A stretch of 64,000 bases of DNA from Sphingomonas sp. Leaf339. Lineage in GTDB: Bacteria; Pseudomonadota; Alphaproteobacteria; Sphingomonadales; Sphingomonadaceae. The stretch is taken from positions 186,001-250,000 of the forward strand of contig NZ_LMRS01000023.1 in NCBI RefSeq assembly GCF_001426195.1, given 5' to 3'. Positions 56,298 through 64,000 of the stretch are shown piece by piece; within the stretch, counting starts at the first letter, position 1, and the number at the start of each line of letters is the position of its first letter. The notes under the pieces are model-generated. The model searched no databases. It worked only from the letters and a program-made list of their open reading frames with translations, and had not been told where the DNA came from. The translations under genes and the position numbers were made by a program.

Positions 56298-56447
56298 TCG
56301 CTCGGCGTGGGCTGGTTACAGCCGTAACGATCGAACGTGTTTCGCCACCGGATCGCCCCGAATGCCTGTCATCGGCTCGCCGCGTTATGCAGATATGCGT
56401 CCTGTCTCGTCACCTCGGTCGGCCCCGCCATTTGGCAAGGTCGTTAC

Positions 56448-56472
56448 GGAACCAAAACTTTTGCCCCCGGTT
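56448..56472 (+). promoter_or_regulatory. Candidate EcfG general-stress promoter of the lipoprotein-OmpA operon
   Basis: GGAAC (56448-56452), 16 bases, then GGTT (56469-56472). The EcfG consensus is GGAAC-N16/17-CGTT, so one base differs. It sits 31 bases before the gene start with room for a transcription start and the AGGGAG ribosome binding site, which makes it a good candidate. Confidence 0.38.
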
Positions 56473-56503
56473 CGTCACGAGAACAGAAAAAGGGAGTGGA
56501 TGG

Positions 56504-57061
56504 ATGCGCGAGGTTGGTTCGACAACGTCAATCATACTGCTGGCCGTGATGGCGGGGGCATGTTCGTCCCCTTCCCCTTCTCCGTCCCAACCCGCCGCCA
56601 ACGACGCGGCCCCAGCGCAGCCGACGCGCACCAACGATAGCGTCGCCGCCCCCGTGGCCAGCATCCCCGCCGACCCGCGTACGATCGCCGTCAACGTGCA
56701 GGGCGCCGCGCCGGTGGGCGTCACCCTGCGCGTGAAGAGCGTGGAACTGGGGACCGATGCAACCACGCTTGATGTCAGCGCCTCCTATGGCGGCACGATC
56801 ACGAACAGCCTCGAACTGGCCGGCAACGGCACGTATCTGCTCGCGGCCAATGGTGATCGCCTGATGCTGAAACCGCCACAGGACAACCAGTCGCTCCGCA
56901 TCACGCGGGGCCAGACGATGGACGGCAAGCTGGTGTTCCTCGGTGCAGTGGCGCCCGATGCGAAGTCGATCAAGCTGGTGGTGAACGACAATAACGACGG
57001 CAACAGCATCATTTCGCCGGGCCTGACGATGGTCATCCCGCTGGACGGTACGGCGCGGTGA
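56504..57061 (+). CDS. Lipoprotein of unknown function, partner of an OmpA-like protein
   Basis: The 185-residue protein has a lipoprotein signal ending VMAGAC (Cys20), a Ser/Pro/Ala linker and a beta-rich domain (TIAVNVQGAAPVGVTLRVKS, then GKLVFLGAVAPDAKSIKLVV) that resembles immunoglobulin-like DUF4352-type folds. I do not recognise a named family. AGGGAG stands 7 bases before the ATG. Its stop overlaps the start of the OmpA-family gene (GTGA), so both are translated together and probably act on the envelope. A stress-type promoter may lie upstream. Confidence 0.8.
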   Translation: MREVGSTTSIILLAVMAGACSSPSPSPSQPAANDAAPAQPTRTNDSVAAPVASIPADPRTIAVNVQGAAPVGVTLRVKSVELGTDATTLDVSASYGGTITNSLELAGNGTYLLAANGDRLMLKPPQDNQSLRITRGQTMDGKLVFLGAVAPDAKSIKLVVNDNNDGNSIISPGLTMVIPLDGTAR

Positions 57062-57771
57062 CGCGGCCCGCCACGGTGCGGAGCATCGGCGCGGAGGCAT
57101 GGTTGGCCGCCGCCGGCCTCCTGATGCTGGCCGGGTGCGGCGACAGCCGGCCGGCGCCGCGCAGCCTGAAGGACGAGGCCAGTAGCTTTCATGTCGTCGT
57201 CGATGCACCGGAGAGCCGGCTGACGCTCGTCGGTGCCGATAGCGCGGGCGGCACGACCGGGCCGGAAAGCAGCTTTGCCCCCGCCGGGGAGCCCGCTTCC
57301 GTGTTTCGCGCGGCGGAGGTGGCGCCTGACCGGCTGGCCCTGACCGAAAGCCTGCTGTCCGAACTGAAAGCGCGGCAGGGCGGCGATCGATCGATCGTCA
57401 TCGACCTGCCAGCCGACATCCTGTTCGATTTCGACAAGGCCAGTTTGCGGCCCGACGCCGAACAATCACTGCGCAAGGCCGCCGAGCTGTTGGGCAGCTA
57501 TCCGACCGCGCCCGTGAAGGTGAATGGGCATACCGACGGCAAGGGCACCGATGCCTATAACGACCCGCTGTCGTTGCGGCGGGCGCAGGCGGTGGCGGCG
57601 TGGCTGAAACGTAACGGCGATCGTGACGCGACGGTGGCGGGCTTGGGCAAGCGCCAGCCGGTAGCGGATAATGTGAAGTCCGACGGCAGCGACGACCCTG
57701 ACGGTCGCCAGCGCAATCGCCGCGTGGAAATCGTCATCCAACCCGCCGCCGGTGGCGCGACAGAGGAGTAG
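57058..57771 (+). CDS. OmpA-family peptidoglycan-binding lipoprotein
   Basis: The 237-residue protein has a lipobox LMLAGC (Cys27), a linker region, and a C-terminal OmpA domain at about 120-230: ILFDFDKASLRPDAEQSLRK, VNGHTDGKGTDAYNDPLSLRRAQAVAAWL, GLGKRQPVADN and the ending QRNRRVEIVI. The Asp and Arg that clasp diaminopimelate in peptidoglycan are present. It would tether membrane to cell wall. GTG at 57058 overlaps the previous stop, and the zinc-ribbon gene follows after 6 bases. Confidence 0.9.
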   Translation: MTRPATVRSIGAEAWLAAAGLLMLAGCGDSRPAPRSLKDEASSFHVVVDAPESRLTLVGADSAGGTTGPESSFAPAGEPASVFRAAEVAPDRLALTESLLSELKARQGGDRSIVIDLPADILFDFDKASLRPDAEQSLRKAAELLGSYPTAPVKVNGHTDGKGTDAYNDPLSLRRAQAVAAWLKRNGDRDATVAGLGKRQPVADNVKSDGSDDPDGRQRNRRVEIVIQPAAGGATEE

Positions 57772-57777
57772 GACGGT

Positions 57778-58020
57778 ATGGCGTTGATCTCATGTCCCGA
57801 ATGTCGGCAAAACGTATCCGACATGGCCCCGGCCTGTCCGCGTTGCGGCTATCCGGTGGCGGGTGCACCGCGATCCGGCCGTGGCGTCGACAGCGGTGTC
57901 GCTGGCAAGGCGGTGGGCGCGATCGGCGGATGGCTGATCGTGCCATGGATCGCTCGCATGGTGGCGATGGCGATGTTCTGTATCGTGCTGATCGTCATGT
58001 TTTTGAAGGGGCGCGGCTGA
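57778..58020 (+). CDS. Small zinc-ribbon membrane protein
   Basis: The 80-residue protein starts with a zinc ribbon (ISCPECRQNVSDMAPACPRCGYP: two CxxC knuckles, residues 6-9 and 20-23), a Gly-rich linker and one C-terminal membrane helix (ARMVAMAMFCIVLIVMFL). The ribbon should face the cytoplasm. Function unknown. GGAG stands upstream of the ATG, and it is the third gene of the lipoprotein-OmpA run. Confidence 0.8.
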   Translation: MALISCPECRQNVSDMAPACPRCGYPVAGAPRSGRGVDSGVAGKAVGAIGGWLIVPWIARMVAMAMFCIVLIVMFLKGRG

Positions 58021-58141
58021 CGACAGACCCGTCCGTCGACAAACGCTGTCCTACACGGCTCGATAATGACATGAATCGCCATCGGTCGTGTTCGGCACGC
58101 GCGCTGGTTTTCGATCGTGGCAACGCCGAGCACGGGAGCGT

Positions 58142-58171
58142 TTTAGGCCTAACCTTAGCCTAACTTTCCGC
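58142..58171. repeat. Copy 2 of the 30-bp intergenic element
   Basis: TTTAGGCCTAACCTTAGCCT and the following AACTTTCCGC repeat the site at 27637-27665, same orientation, 27 of 30 positions identical. Here TTAGGC and GCCTAA form a 6-base dyad. It lies between convergent genes, so a promoter role for either neighbour is unlikely in this copy. Confidence 0.5.
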
Positions 58172-58182
58172 CGCTGATGGCA

Positions 58183-58216
58183 GGTCGTCCGCTGCGCACC
58201 GGCACAGCGGACGACC
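58183..58216. terminator. Perfect 12-bp hairpin after the cyclophilin gene
   Basis: GGTCGTCCGCTG and CAGCGGACGACC pair completely around a 10-base loop, 6 bases past the cyclophilin stop and in a convergent gap. No T-run, but the stem is strong. Confidence 0.65.
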
Positions 58217-58222
58217 CGGATA

Positions 58223-58678
58223 TCAGGCGGCGCGCATCTTGACGATCTTGCCCGGCTCGCGCGGGGGCTCGCCCTTGGGGAGGGCATCGATCAGCTCCAT
58301 GCCGTCCGTCACCTGGCCCCAGACGGTGTACTGCTTGTCGAGGAAGCGGGCGTCGTCGAACACGACGAAGAACTGCGAGTTCGCCGTGTCCGGCTGGTTC
58401 GTGCGGGCCATCGAGCAGACGCCGCGGACGTGCGGTTCGGCGGAGAATTCAGCCTTCAAGTTCGGCTTGTCGCTACCGTGCATGCCGGTGCCGGTGGGGT
58501 CGCCTCCCTGCGCCATGAATCCGGGGATGACGCGGTGGAACACGACGCCGTCATAGAAGCCGTCATTGGCCAGCTCGACGATCCGCTCGACATGCTTGGG
58601 GGCAAGATCGGGGCGCAGCTTGATCGTCACGTCGCCGCCGTCGAGCGTCATCGTCAGCGTTTCGGGGGTATCGGCCAT
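58223..58678 (-). CDS. Peptidyl-prolyl cis-trans isomerase, cyclophilin type
   Basis: The 151-residue cytoplasmic protein is a minimal cyclophilin: VVFHRVIPGFMAQGGDPTGTG (with the catalytic Arg and Phe-Met-Gln), CSMARTNQPDTANSQFFV and TVWGQVTDGMELIDAL. It speeds proline isomerisation during folding. No signal peptide, so it is PpiB-like rather than PpiA-like. The start ATG 58678 has AAGGAAA before it; the open frame continues upstream without homology. Divergent from mgtE by 115 bases. Confidence 0.95.
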   Translation of the reverse strand: MADTPETLTMTLDGGDVTIKLRPDLAPKHVERIVELANDGFYDGVVFHRVIPGFMAQGGDPTGTGMHGSDKPNLKAEFSAEPHVRGVCSMARTNQPDTANSQFFVVFDDARFLDKQYTVWGQVTDGMELIDALPKGEPPREPGKIVKMRAA

Positions 58679-58793
58679 GGTGATTTCCTTTGATGCTATT
58701 CCGTGCGGCGGCAGATAGGTACGCATTCCGCCGCTGGCAAATGATGCTGCATCGCGATAGGGCAACCCTCGCGCAGACAGCAGGGAGGCGGCG

Positions 58794-60197
58794 ATGAGCA
58801 CCAGCGAGCTTCCCGACATCGAGGTCGAGGCCGAAACCGAGCTGGACGAGGACGACCATCTGCGTCCCGAGTTCATCCGGGCGGTGCTGGACGCGGTAGC
58901 GGACGGCAATGACGAGGAAGCGCGCTCGCTGGTCGAGCCGCTGCATCCCGCCGATCTGGCCGATCTGTTCGAGCTGACGCCGGGCGAACAGCGCGCGGCG
59001 CTGGCCCGCGCGGTCGCATCGTTGCTCGACGCCGACGTGTTCGCGGAGATGAACGATTACGTCCGCGAGGACCTGATCGACGCGCTCGAACCGCATGAGA
59101 TCGCCGATCTGGCCGCCGAGCTGGATACCGACGACGCGGTCGCGATGATCGAGGACATGGACGAGGACGAGCAGCGCGCCGTGCTGCGCGCGCTCGACCC
59201 CGACGATCGCGCCGCGATCGAGGAGGCGCTGTCCTATCCCGAGGAATCTGCCGGCCGCCTGATGCAGCGCGAGCTGATCGCGGTGCCGGAGCATTGGACC
59301 GTCGGCGATGTCATCACCTATCTGCGCGGCCATGAGGAACTGACCACCGATTTCTGGGAAATCTTCGTGGTCGATCCCGCGCACCGGCCGGTCGGCACCT
59401 GCGCGTTGTCGTGGATACTCCGCACGCCGCATTGGGTGCCGGTGGCCGATGTGATGGCGCGCGAGCAGACGCTGATCCCGGTCGACATGGATCAGGAAGA
59501 GGTCGCGCTGCGGTTCCAGAAATACGCGCTGATCTCCGCTGCCGTCACCGATGGTGGCGGGCGGCTGGTCGGTATGATCACCGTCGATGACGTCGTCCAC
59601 ATCATCCAGCAGGAGGCGGGCGAGGACGTGCTGCGCCTGTCCGGCGCGGGTGAGGGCGACATCAACGAACCGATCCGCTTCACGGTCAGGACGCGGTTGA
59701 CGTGGCTGGTGGTCAACCTGGGTACGGCAATGCTGGCGGCGTCGGTCGTCAGCCTGTTCGAGGGGACGATCGCGCGGTTTGCGCTGCTTGCGGTGCTGAT
59801 GCCGATCGTGTCGGGCATGGGCGGTAATGCGGGGACGCAGACGCTGGCGGTGGTCGTGCGCGCGCTGGCGACGAACCAGCTAACCTCGTCGAATACGGTG
59901 CGGATGATCGTGCGCGAATTCCGGATCGCGGCGGCCAATGGCCTGTCGCTGGGGGTATTGATAGGGGCGGGCACCTTCCTCGTTTTCGGCAACCGGGATC
60001 TGTCGATCGTCATCGCGCTGGCGATGGTCATCAACAATCTGGTCGCGGGTCTGGGCGGGGTGATCGTGCCGGTGACGCTGGACCGGTTTCGGATCGATCC
60101 GGCGGTGTCGTCGGCGGTGTTCGTGACGACGATGACGGATGTGATGGGGTTCTTCTCGTTCCTGGGTCTGGCAACACTGTGGGGGTTGGGTGCGTGA
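58794..60197 (+). CDS. mgtE: Magnesium transporter MgtE
   Basis: The 467-residue protein has the MgtE layout: an acidic N-domain of helical repeats (HPADLADLFELTPGEQRAAL ... ALDPDDRAAIEEAL), two CBS domains (about 150-270; SAGRLMQRELIAVPEHWTV and VVDPAHRPVG), and five membrane helices with MPIVSGMGGNAGTQTL and DVMGFFSFLGLATL at the ion path. N and CBS domains sense Mg2+ and gate the channel. The ATG at 58794 has GGGAGG 5 bases before it. Confidence 0.96.
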   Translation: MSTSELPDIEVEAETELDEDDHLRPEFIRAVLDAVADGNDEEARSLVEPLHPADLADLFELTPGEQRAALARAVASLLDADVFAEMNDYVREDLIDALEPHEIADLAAELDTDDAVAMIEDMDEDEQRAVLRALDPDDRAAIEEALSYPEESAGRLMQRELIAVPEHWTVGDVITYLRGHEELTTDFWEIFVVDPAHRPVGTCALSWILRTPHWVPVADVMAREQTLIPVDMDQEEVALRFQKYALISAAVTDGGGRLVGMITVDDVVHIIQQEAGEDVLRLSGAGEGDINEPIRFTVRTRLTWLVVNLGTAMLAASVVSLFEGTIARFALLAVLMPIVSGMGGNAGTQTLAVVVRALATNQLTSSNTVRMIVREFRIAAANGLSLGVLIGAGTFLVFGNRDLSIVIALAMVINNLVAGLGGVIVPVTLDRFRIDPAVSSAVFVTTMTDVMGFFSFLGLATLWGLGA

Positions 60198-60239
60198 AGC
60201 GCGCTTGATCGCGCGCCGGTCATGCCCAGATGGGCTGGC

Positions 60240-60644
60240 ATGGCGCTTCATCTGACCAAAGTGGCGTTCGGCGCGACCAGCGTCGAGCATCTGGCCGAAC
60301 GGCTGCGGATGCGCGCGGCGGAGGGTGGCATGTATCTGACCACGCGGTATTTGCCCAAGCGGCATGAGGAGATCACGGGTCAGGGATCGCTGTTCTGGAT
60401 CATCAAGCACCAGTTGGTCGCGCGGTCGCCGATCGTGTCGTTCGGCGAAGCGGAGGGTGGCCGCGTGGCGATCCACCTAAATCCCGAGCTGGTGCTGGTA
60501 CAGGCGCGGCCAAAGCGCGCGCATCAGGGCTGGCGCTATCTGGAGGAGGCGGATGCGCCGGTAGATCTGGGTGGCGACGGGACCGGAATCGCCGAGATGC
60601 CGGCAGCATTGATGGGGAAGCTGGCAGAACTGGCGTTGATCTGA
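60240..60644 (+). CDS. DUF1489 family protein
   Basis: The 134-residue protein (MALHLTKVAFGATSVEHLAE ..., then GMYLTTRYLPKRHEEI and SLFWIIKHQLVARSPI) matches DUF1489, a family of alphaproteobacterial cytoplasmic proteins of unknown function. ATG 60240 is used, as homologues begin MALHLTKVA; an earlier ATG adds six residues. It follows mgtE by 42 bases, possibly cotranscribed. Confidence 0.88.
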   Translation: MALHLTKVAFGATSVEHLAERLRMRAAEGGMYLTTRYLPKRHEEITGQGSLFWIIKHQLVARSPIVSFGEAEGGRVAIHLNPELVLVQARPKRAHQGWRYLEEADAPVDLGGDGTGIAEMPAALMGKLAELALI

Positions 60645-60651
60645 GCCTCCG

Positions 60652-61365
60652 TCAGCCGGGGGCGCCGTCGCCGGTATATTTCATCTCGAGATAGCGGCCA
60701 CGGGTCTGCAGGGAGTCGAGGTCACCCTGCGCCAGACGTTCGGTCATCGCGGCGATCTCGCGTTCGATGACTGACAGGCCGTCGACCAGTGCGGCATCGG
60801 GAGTACGGCCGTTGCGGTCGGTGCGGCGCAGGGGTTCGGGAACGCGGGCATAATCATCGACGAAGGCGGGAAGCTGCTCGCCGACGAGGCGACGGATTTC
60901 CAGCGCCGATTCGCTATTGGCATCGACGCGGGCGAGTTGCGGGGCAAGCGTGCCGAGGCGGTCACCGATGCGGTCGACCAGATGCTGGGCGGGAGCGGGG
61001 AGCAGGCGGCGTTGCGCGTGAAGCCAGCGTTCGGTCTGCGCGGGCAGCGCCTTGATATCGACGGTCTTCAGCTTTTCCGGCGGTGGCGCGCGGTCGCTGG
61101 CGGCAGGGAGGATCGCGAACAGCATGGCAACGCCGACGAGCGCGACCAGCGTCATGAACACCCCCATGATGCCGATCGGGGTGACGAAGCCGATCGCGAA
61201 CGCCGCAACGAGCACCGCCAGCATCGCCAGCGCGATCCGCTTCACCCGACGGGCGCCCTGACCGCGCGTGCGCACAGAATTGCGCGGCGCAGCGGGCTGG
61301 CCGGTGTCCGAGATGCGCGACCAGGAGGAGCGCGCAGCGGCGATCGCGTCGTCGACTTCGCTCAT
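60652..61365 (-). CDS. XpaC-like membrane protein encoded with TelA
   Basis: The 237-residue protein has a basic N-terminus, two adjacent membrane helices (RIALAMLAVLVAAFAIGFV and GIMGVFMTLVALVGVAMLFAIL) and a helical C-terminal cytoplasmic part (VDIKALPAQTERWLHAQRRLLPAPAQHLVDRI ... YLEMKYTGD). The layout fits the XpaC-type family (5-bromo-4-chloroindolyl phosphate hydrolysis protein) that is usually encoded beside TelA/YceH. The function is not established. It starts 4 bases after the telA stop, so the two form an operon. Confidence 0.72.
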   Translation of the reverse strand: MSEVDDAIAAARSSWSRISDTGQPAAPRNSVRTRGQGARRVKRIALAMLAVLVAAFAIGFVTPIGIMGVFMTLVALVGVAMLFAILPAASDRAPPPEKLKTVDIKALPAQTERWLHAQRRLLPAPAQHLVDRIGDRLGTLAPQLARVDANSESALEIRRLVGEQLPAFVDDYARVPEPLRRTDRNGRTPDAALVDGLSVIEREIAAMTERLAQGDLDSLQTRGRYLEMKYTGDGAPG

Positions 61366-61369
61366 GCGA

Positions 61370-62572
61370 TTACAGCGCCTCCAGTCGATACTGGTCGGAC
61401 GGGCCCTTCAGCGCGCCCTGTGATGCGCCTTCGGCACGGGCGATATAGCCGCGCGATTTTTCGACCTCGTTGCCCAACGTGTTGACGGTGGTCTTCATCG
61501 AATCGAGCGCCTTCATCTTGAAGGTGTCGATCGCGTCCATCGTGTCGTAGATGTTCTGGAACGCGCGTTGCAGCGTTTCGATCGGGATCGTCGCGCTAGC
61601 CGCCTGTTCATGGATGCGGGCGGTGTTTTCCTTCAGCAGCTTGCCGGTCGAATCGATGATGTTGGCGGTGGTGGTGTTCAGCTGCGTGATCTGTTCCAGC
61701 ACCAGTTTCTGGTTGGTCAGCGCCTGCGCCACGGTGACGGCGGTGCGCAGCGCCGCGACGGTGGTGGTGGAGGCGCGATCGACGCCCTTCACCAGCTCGA
61801 CATTGTTCTTTTTGACCAGATCGAGCGCCAGATAACCCTGCACGGTGACCGCCATCTGGGTCAGCAGGTCCTGCGTCCGCTGGCGGGTGTAGAACAACGC
61901 GGTTTCGCGGATCGCCTTGGCTTTGGCGGGATCGGTGTGATCCAGGTCGTTGGCCTTGTCCTCCAGCTTGCCGTCCATCGTCTGTGACAGGTGGATCATC
62001 TGTTCGAGGCGACCCATCGCCGCCCACAGGTTCGCGCGTTCCGTATCGATCGCGGCGTTGTCCATCAGCAGCTCGTCCTTGCCGCTGGCGAGGCTCTTCA
62101 GGATCGAGCTGATATGCGTCTGCGAGGATTTGTACCCGTCGAAGTAATTGCGCATCTTGTTGCCGAACGGGATGATGCCGAACAGCTTTTGCGGGGCGGT
62201 CAGGTTGCCCTTCTTGCCGGGATCGAGATCCTCGACGACGCGGCGCAGTTCGGCCAGATCCTTGCCGACGCCGGTGTCCTGATCCATCGCCTTGACCGGG
62301 CGATCGAGGAAGCGGTTCGACTGGCCGGCGGCCTCGCGAATTTCCTTGGCACCCATCGCGGTGATCGCATCGACGCGGCGGCCGAATTCGGGGCTGTTCA
62401 CGTCCTGCGCGACCAGATCGGCGACGAAGGTATCGACGCGGGAATCCAGCTCGGTCTTCTTGCCGTCGTCTACGGGGACGAGGCCGGCGGCCTTGGCAGC
62501 CGTGACGGTGGGCACCGGATCGGGCGGCGTCAGCACCAGTTCTTTTTCGGCCGTGGTCGTCTCGACGCTCAT
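61370..62572 (-). CDS. telA: Toxic anion resistance protein TelA family
   Basis: The 400-residue protein is largely alpha-helical with the family pattern: GNKMRNYFDGYKSSQTHISSILKSL, LWAAMGRLEQMIHLSQTMDGKLEDKA and LDLVKKNNVELVKGVDRASTTTVAALRTAVTVAQALTNQ, ending in a helical part with many Met/Lys. TelA was named for plasmid tellurite resistance; chromosomal copies are linked with envelope stress and toxic anions. No membrane segment; its partner gene downstream supplies one. The gene starts 130 bases from the PEP-CTERM gene's end on the same strand. Confidence 0.9.
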   Translation of the reverse strand: MSVETTTAEKELVLTPPDPVPTVTAAKAAGLVPVDDGKKTELDSRVDTFVADLVAQDVNSPEFGRRVDAITAMGAKEIREAAGQSNRFLDRPVKAMDQDTGVGKDLAELRRVVEDLDPGKKGNLTAPQKLFGIIPFGNKMRNYFDGYKSSQTHISSILKSLASGKDELLMDNAAIDTERANLWAAMGRLEQMIHLSQTMDGKLEDKANDLDHTDPAKAKAIRETALFYTRQRTQDLLTQMAVTVQGYLALDLVKKNNVELVKGVDRASTTTVAALRTAVTVAQALTNQKLVLEQITQLNTTTANIIDSTGKLLKENTARIHEQAASATIPIETLQRAFQNIYDTMDAIDTFKMKALDSMKTTVNTLGNEVEKSRGYIARAEGASQGALKGPSDQYRLEAL

Positions 62573-62662
62573 ATCACCGTCCCGCTGTGCAATGAGCCGT
62601 CAAAATGCGCGGGTGACGCCGGCAAGACAAGTGCCTTATCGAAGCAATACACATCTAAAGAT

Positions 62663-62696
62663 GGGGCCGGTCCCCGAACAGGCGAGAACCGGCCCC
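62663..62696 (-). terminator. Hairpin after the PEP-CTERM gene
   Basis: GGGGCCGGT and ACCGGCCCC form a perfect 9-base stem 6 bases past the minus-strand stop at 62703; the sequence after it in that direction (ATCTTTAG) is T-rich but not a run. Confidence 0.65.
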
Positions 62697-62702
62697 GTCC
62701 GG

Positions 62703-63332
62703 TCAGGCGAAACGGACGGCTGGACGGCGGCGCAGACGCAGGGTCAGGCCGATGGCGGCCATCCCCACGAACATCATCGCCCAGCTGGCCGGTTCGGGCA
62801 CGGCGGCGGTCAGCATGGCGTTGTCAGGCGCGAAATCGGTCACGAAGGTGCCAGCGCCGACGCCGTTACGCGGCCACAGGTTCCAGCTGTAATCCTGCAC
62901 CGCGAACCCGGTGCTGGCGAACAGCGTGCCGGACACGGCCAGCGAGAATGCGTTGCCGGCGATCGTCGCGGTCAGCGGATTGGCGCCGACGACGGCAGTG
63001 CCATCTTTGTTTACGCGCACGACCTGATTGAAGCGGACATTCGGCGCGCCGAGGCTGGCGAAGGGAGCATTGGCACCGGTGCCGGTGTTGACGCCGATGA
63101 TATAAACGCCCGCGGTCGTCGCATCGATCGCACCCGCCATGGTCGCGCCCAGCGTAAACACGTTGGTGAGGGCGTTATAATCGACGGTGAACGACGTGAC
63201 ATCGAGATCAGCGGCCGCGCCGACATAACCGGGCGAGAAATCACCGATCGGATCGACGACCGTGGCCGCCTGTGCCGCCGGTGTAACCAGCATGGCGGCC
63301 GCGATCGTGGTGATAAGATAGAGCGTCTTCAT
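62703..63332 (-). CDS. PEPxxWA-CTERM sorting-domain protein, secreted
   Basis: The 209-residue protein has a signal peptide (MKTLYLITTIAAAMLVTPAAQA), a beta-rich body (DPIGDFSPGYVGAAADLDVTS onward), and a C-terminal sorting signal VPEPASWAMMFVGMAAIGL followed by LRLRRRP: PEP motif, membrane helix, basic tail. Such proteins are cut and anchored or released by an exosortase, which is not encoded in this window. The start is ATG 63332 in place of an earlier ATG without a signal peptide directly after it. Single gene with its own terminator. Confidence 0.9.
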   Translation of the reverse strand: MKTLYLITTIAAAMLVTPAAQAATVVDPIGDFSPGYVGAAADLDVTSFTVDYNALTNVFTLGATMAGAIDATTAGVYIIGVNTGTGANAPFASLGAPNVRFNQVVRVNKDGTAVVGANPLTATIAGNAFSLAVSGTLFASTGFAVQDYSWNLWPRNGVGAGTFVTDFAPDNAMLTAAVPEPASWAMMFVGMAAIGLTLRLRRRPAVRFA

Positions 63333-63530
63333 GACAATCTTCCCGAAGCATTGGCCCATGGGAAATGGATTTTCCGGGCGACAACAGCTCCGGATCGGAC
63401 TTAATCCCGATTAGTCATAAGGGCAACGATTCCCGCCGTCGTTGCAGCGCACCAATTGATGCCCTTCCCGAAAAGCGTCAGTTCGGCTATGAGCGCACGC
63501 AATTATAGCCCCAGACATTCAGGATTCCTC

Positions 63531-64000
63531 ATGAGCCTCCGCAACGTGGCGATCATCGCGCACGTCGATCATGGTAAAACCACCCTGGTCGATCAGCTCT
63601 TTCGCCAGTCCGGCACGTTCCGCGACAACCAGCGCATCGAAGAGCGCGCCATGGATTCGAACGACCTTGAAAAAGAGCGCGGGATCACGATCCTTGCCAA
63701 GCCGACGTCGGTCGACTGGACCCCGCCGGGCGCGAGCGAATCGATTCGTATCAACATCGTCGATACACCCGGCCACGCTGATTTCGGCGGTGAGGTGGAG
63801 CGCATCCTGAGCATGGTCGACGGCGTCGTCCTGCTGGTCGATTCGTCGGAAGGCGCGATGCCGCAGACGAAGTTCGTGACCGGCAAGGCGCTGGCGCTGG
63901 GCTTGAAGCCGATCGTCGTGGTCAACAAGGTCGATCGCAGCGACGCGCGCATCCAGGAAGTGCTGGACGAGGTGTTCGATCTGTTCGTGTCGCTGGACGC
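63531..64000 (+). CDS. typA: Translational GTPase TypA/BipA, N-terminal part (cut by window edge)
   Basis: About 156 codons of an open frame run off the right edge. The G-domain motifs are complete: [11 protein letters not shown] (G1), [13 protein letters not shown] (switch I, G2), [21 protein letters not shown] (G3) and [11 protein letters not shown] (G4). The order [14 protein letters not shown] identifies TypA/BipA rather than LepA or EF-G. It binds ribosomes under stress and cold and helps 50S assembly. Compared with E. coli BipA there is a short insertion (TPPGASES) after VDW. The ATG at 63531 has AGGA 6 bases before it. Confidence 0.96.
   Translation, partial: MSLRNVAIIAHVDHGKTTLVDQLFRQSGTFRDNQRIEERAMDSNDLEKERGITILAKPTSVDWTPPGASESIRINIVDTPGHADFGGEVERILSMVDGVVLLVDSSEGAMPQTKFVTGKALALGLKPIVVVNKVDRSDARIQEVLDEVFDLFVSLD

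Overview
The window looks like about 64 kb of ordinary chromosome from a sphingomonad (Alphaproteobacteria, probably Sphingomonas or a close relative). Support: very high GC with strong third-position bias; an argH-lptM-lysA run; a divergent Lrp/putA pair without a DNA-binding domain on PutA; an NDUFA9-like reductase next to uppP; a DUF6481 protein; a PEPxxWA-type PEP-CTERM protein; and tRNA genes that encode CCA. This is inferred from gene content; no database search was possible. I see no transposase, integrase, phage gene, CRISPR array or rRNA. Two genes are cut by the window edges: a DinG-like helicase at the left and typA/bipA at the right. No stretch longer than 300 bases lacks a gene.

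Layout. 1-6 kb: helicase end, SixA-type phosphatase, then a TetR-HlyD-EmrB-OprM tripartite efflux operon with overlapping or 1-base junctions. 6-9.5 kb: GMC flavoprotein dehydrogenase translationally coupled to an unusual alpha/beta-hydrolase::gluconate-dehydrogenase-subunit-3 fusion. 9.5-13.2 kb: Lrp regulator divergent to putA. 13.3-18.1 kb: a frameshifted cardiolipin synthase, a small orphan gene, a lactonase, a MetX-like hydrolase and a TIM-barrel isomerase. 18.3-26.9 kb: tRNA-Leu(CAG), NDUFA9-like reductase, uppP, and gltD-(DUF2059-like)-gltB. 27-36 kb: membrane hydrolase, GST-csaA, pepN divergent to an M28 peptidase-SDR operon, DMT permease and threonine aldolase. 36-45 kb: class A PBP, FMN reductase, then a minus-strand block of CorA/ZntB transporter, siroheme synthase-like protein, lysA, lptM and argH, with tlpA starting head-on against argH, and an acyltransferase. 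45-52.8 kb: tRNA-Gln(CTG), ppx/gppA-rlmE, rpoZ, a second PLD synthase, a spermidine-synthase-like protein, DUF6481, a phospholipid-type methyltransferase, a secreted protein and a nonsense-interrupted ABM gene. 52.8-64 kb: Cdc48-like ATPase, LysR, lipoprotein-OmpA-zinc-ribbon operon, cyclophilin, mgtE, DUF1489, telA with its partner, a PEP-CTERM protein and typA.

Most of the content is housekeeping: nitrogen assimilation (GOGAT), proline catabolism, lysine and arginine synthesis, envelope maintenance and RNA maintenance. The items that most deserve a second look are the hydrolase/dehydrogenase-subunit fusion, a siroheme synthase-like protein with a SUMT-like stub, the frameshifted cls, the ABM gene interrupted by TGA, the argH/tlpA start codons sharing one CATG, a 30-bp intergenic element found twice, and an orphan terminator (candidate small RNA or leader attenuator) upstream of cdc48.
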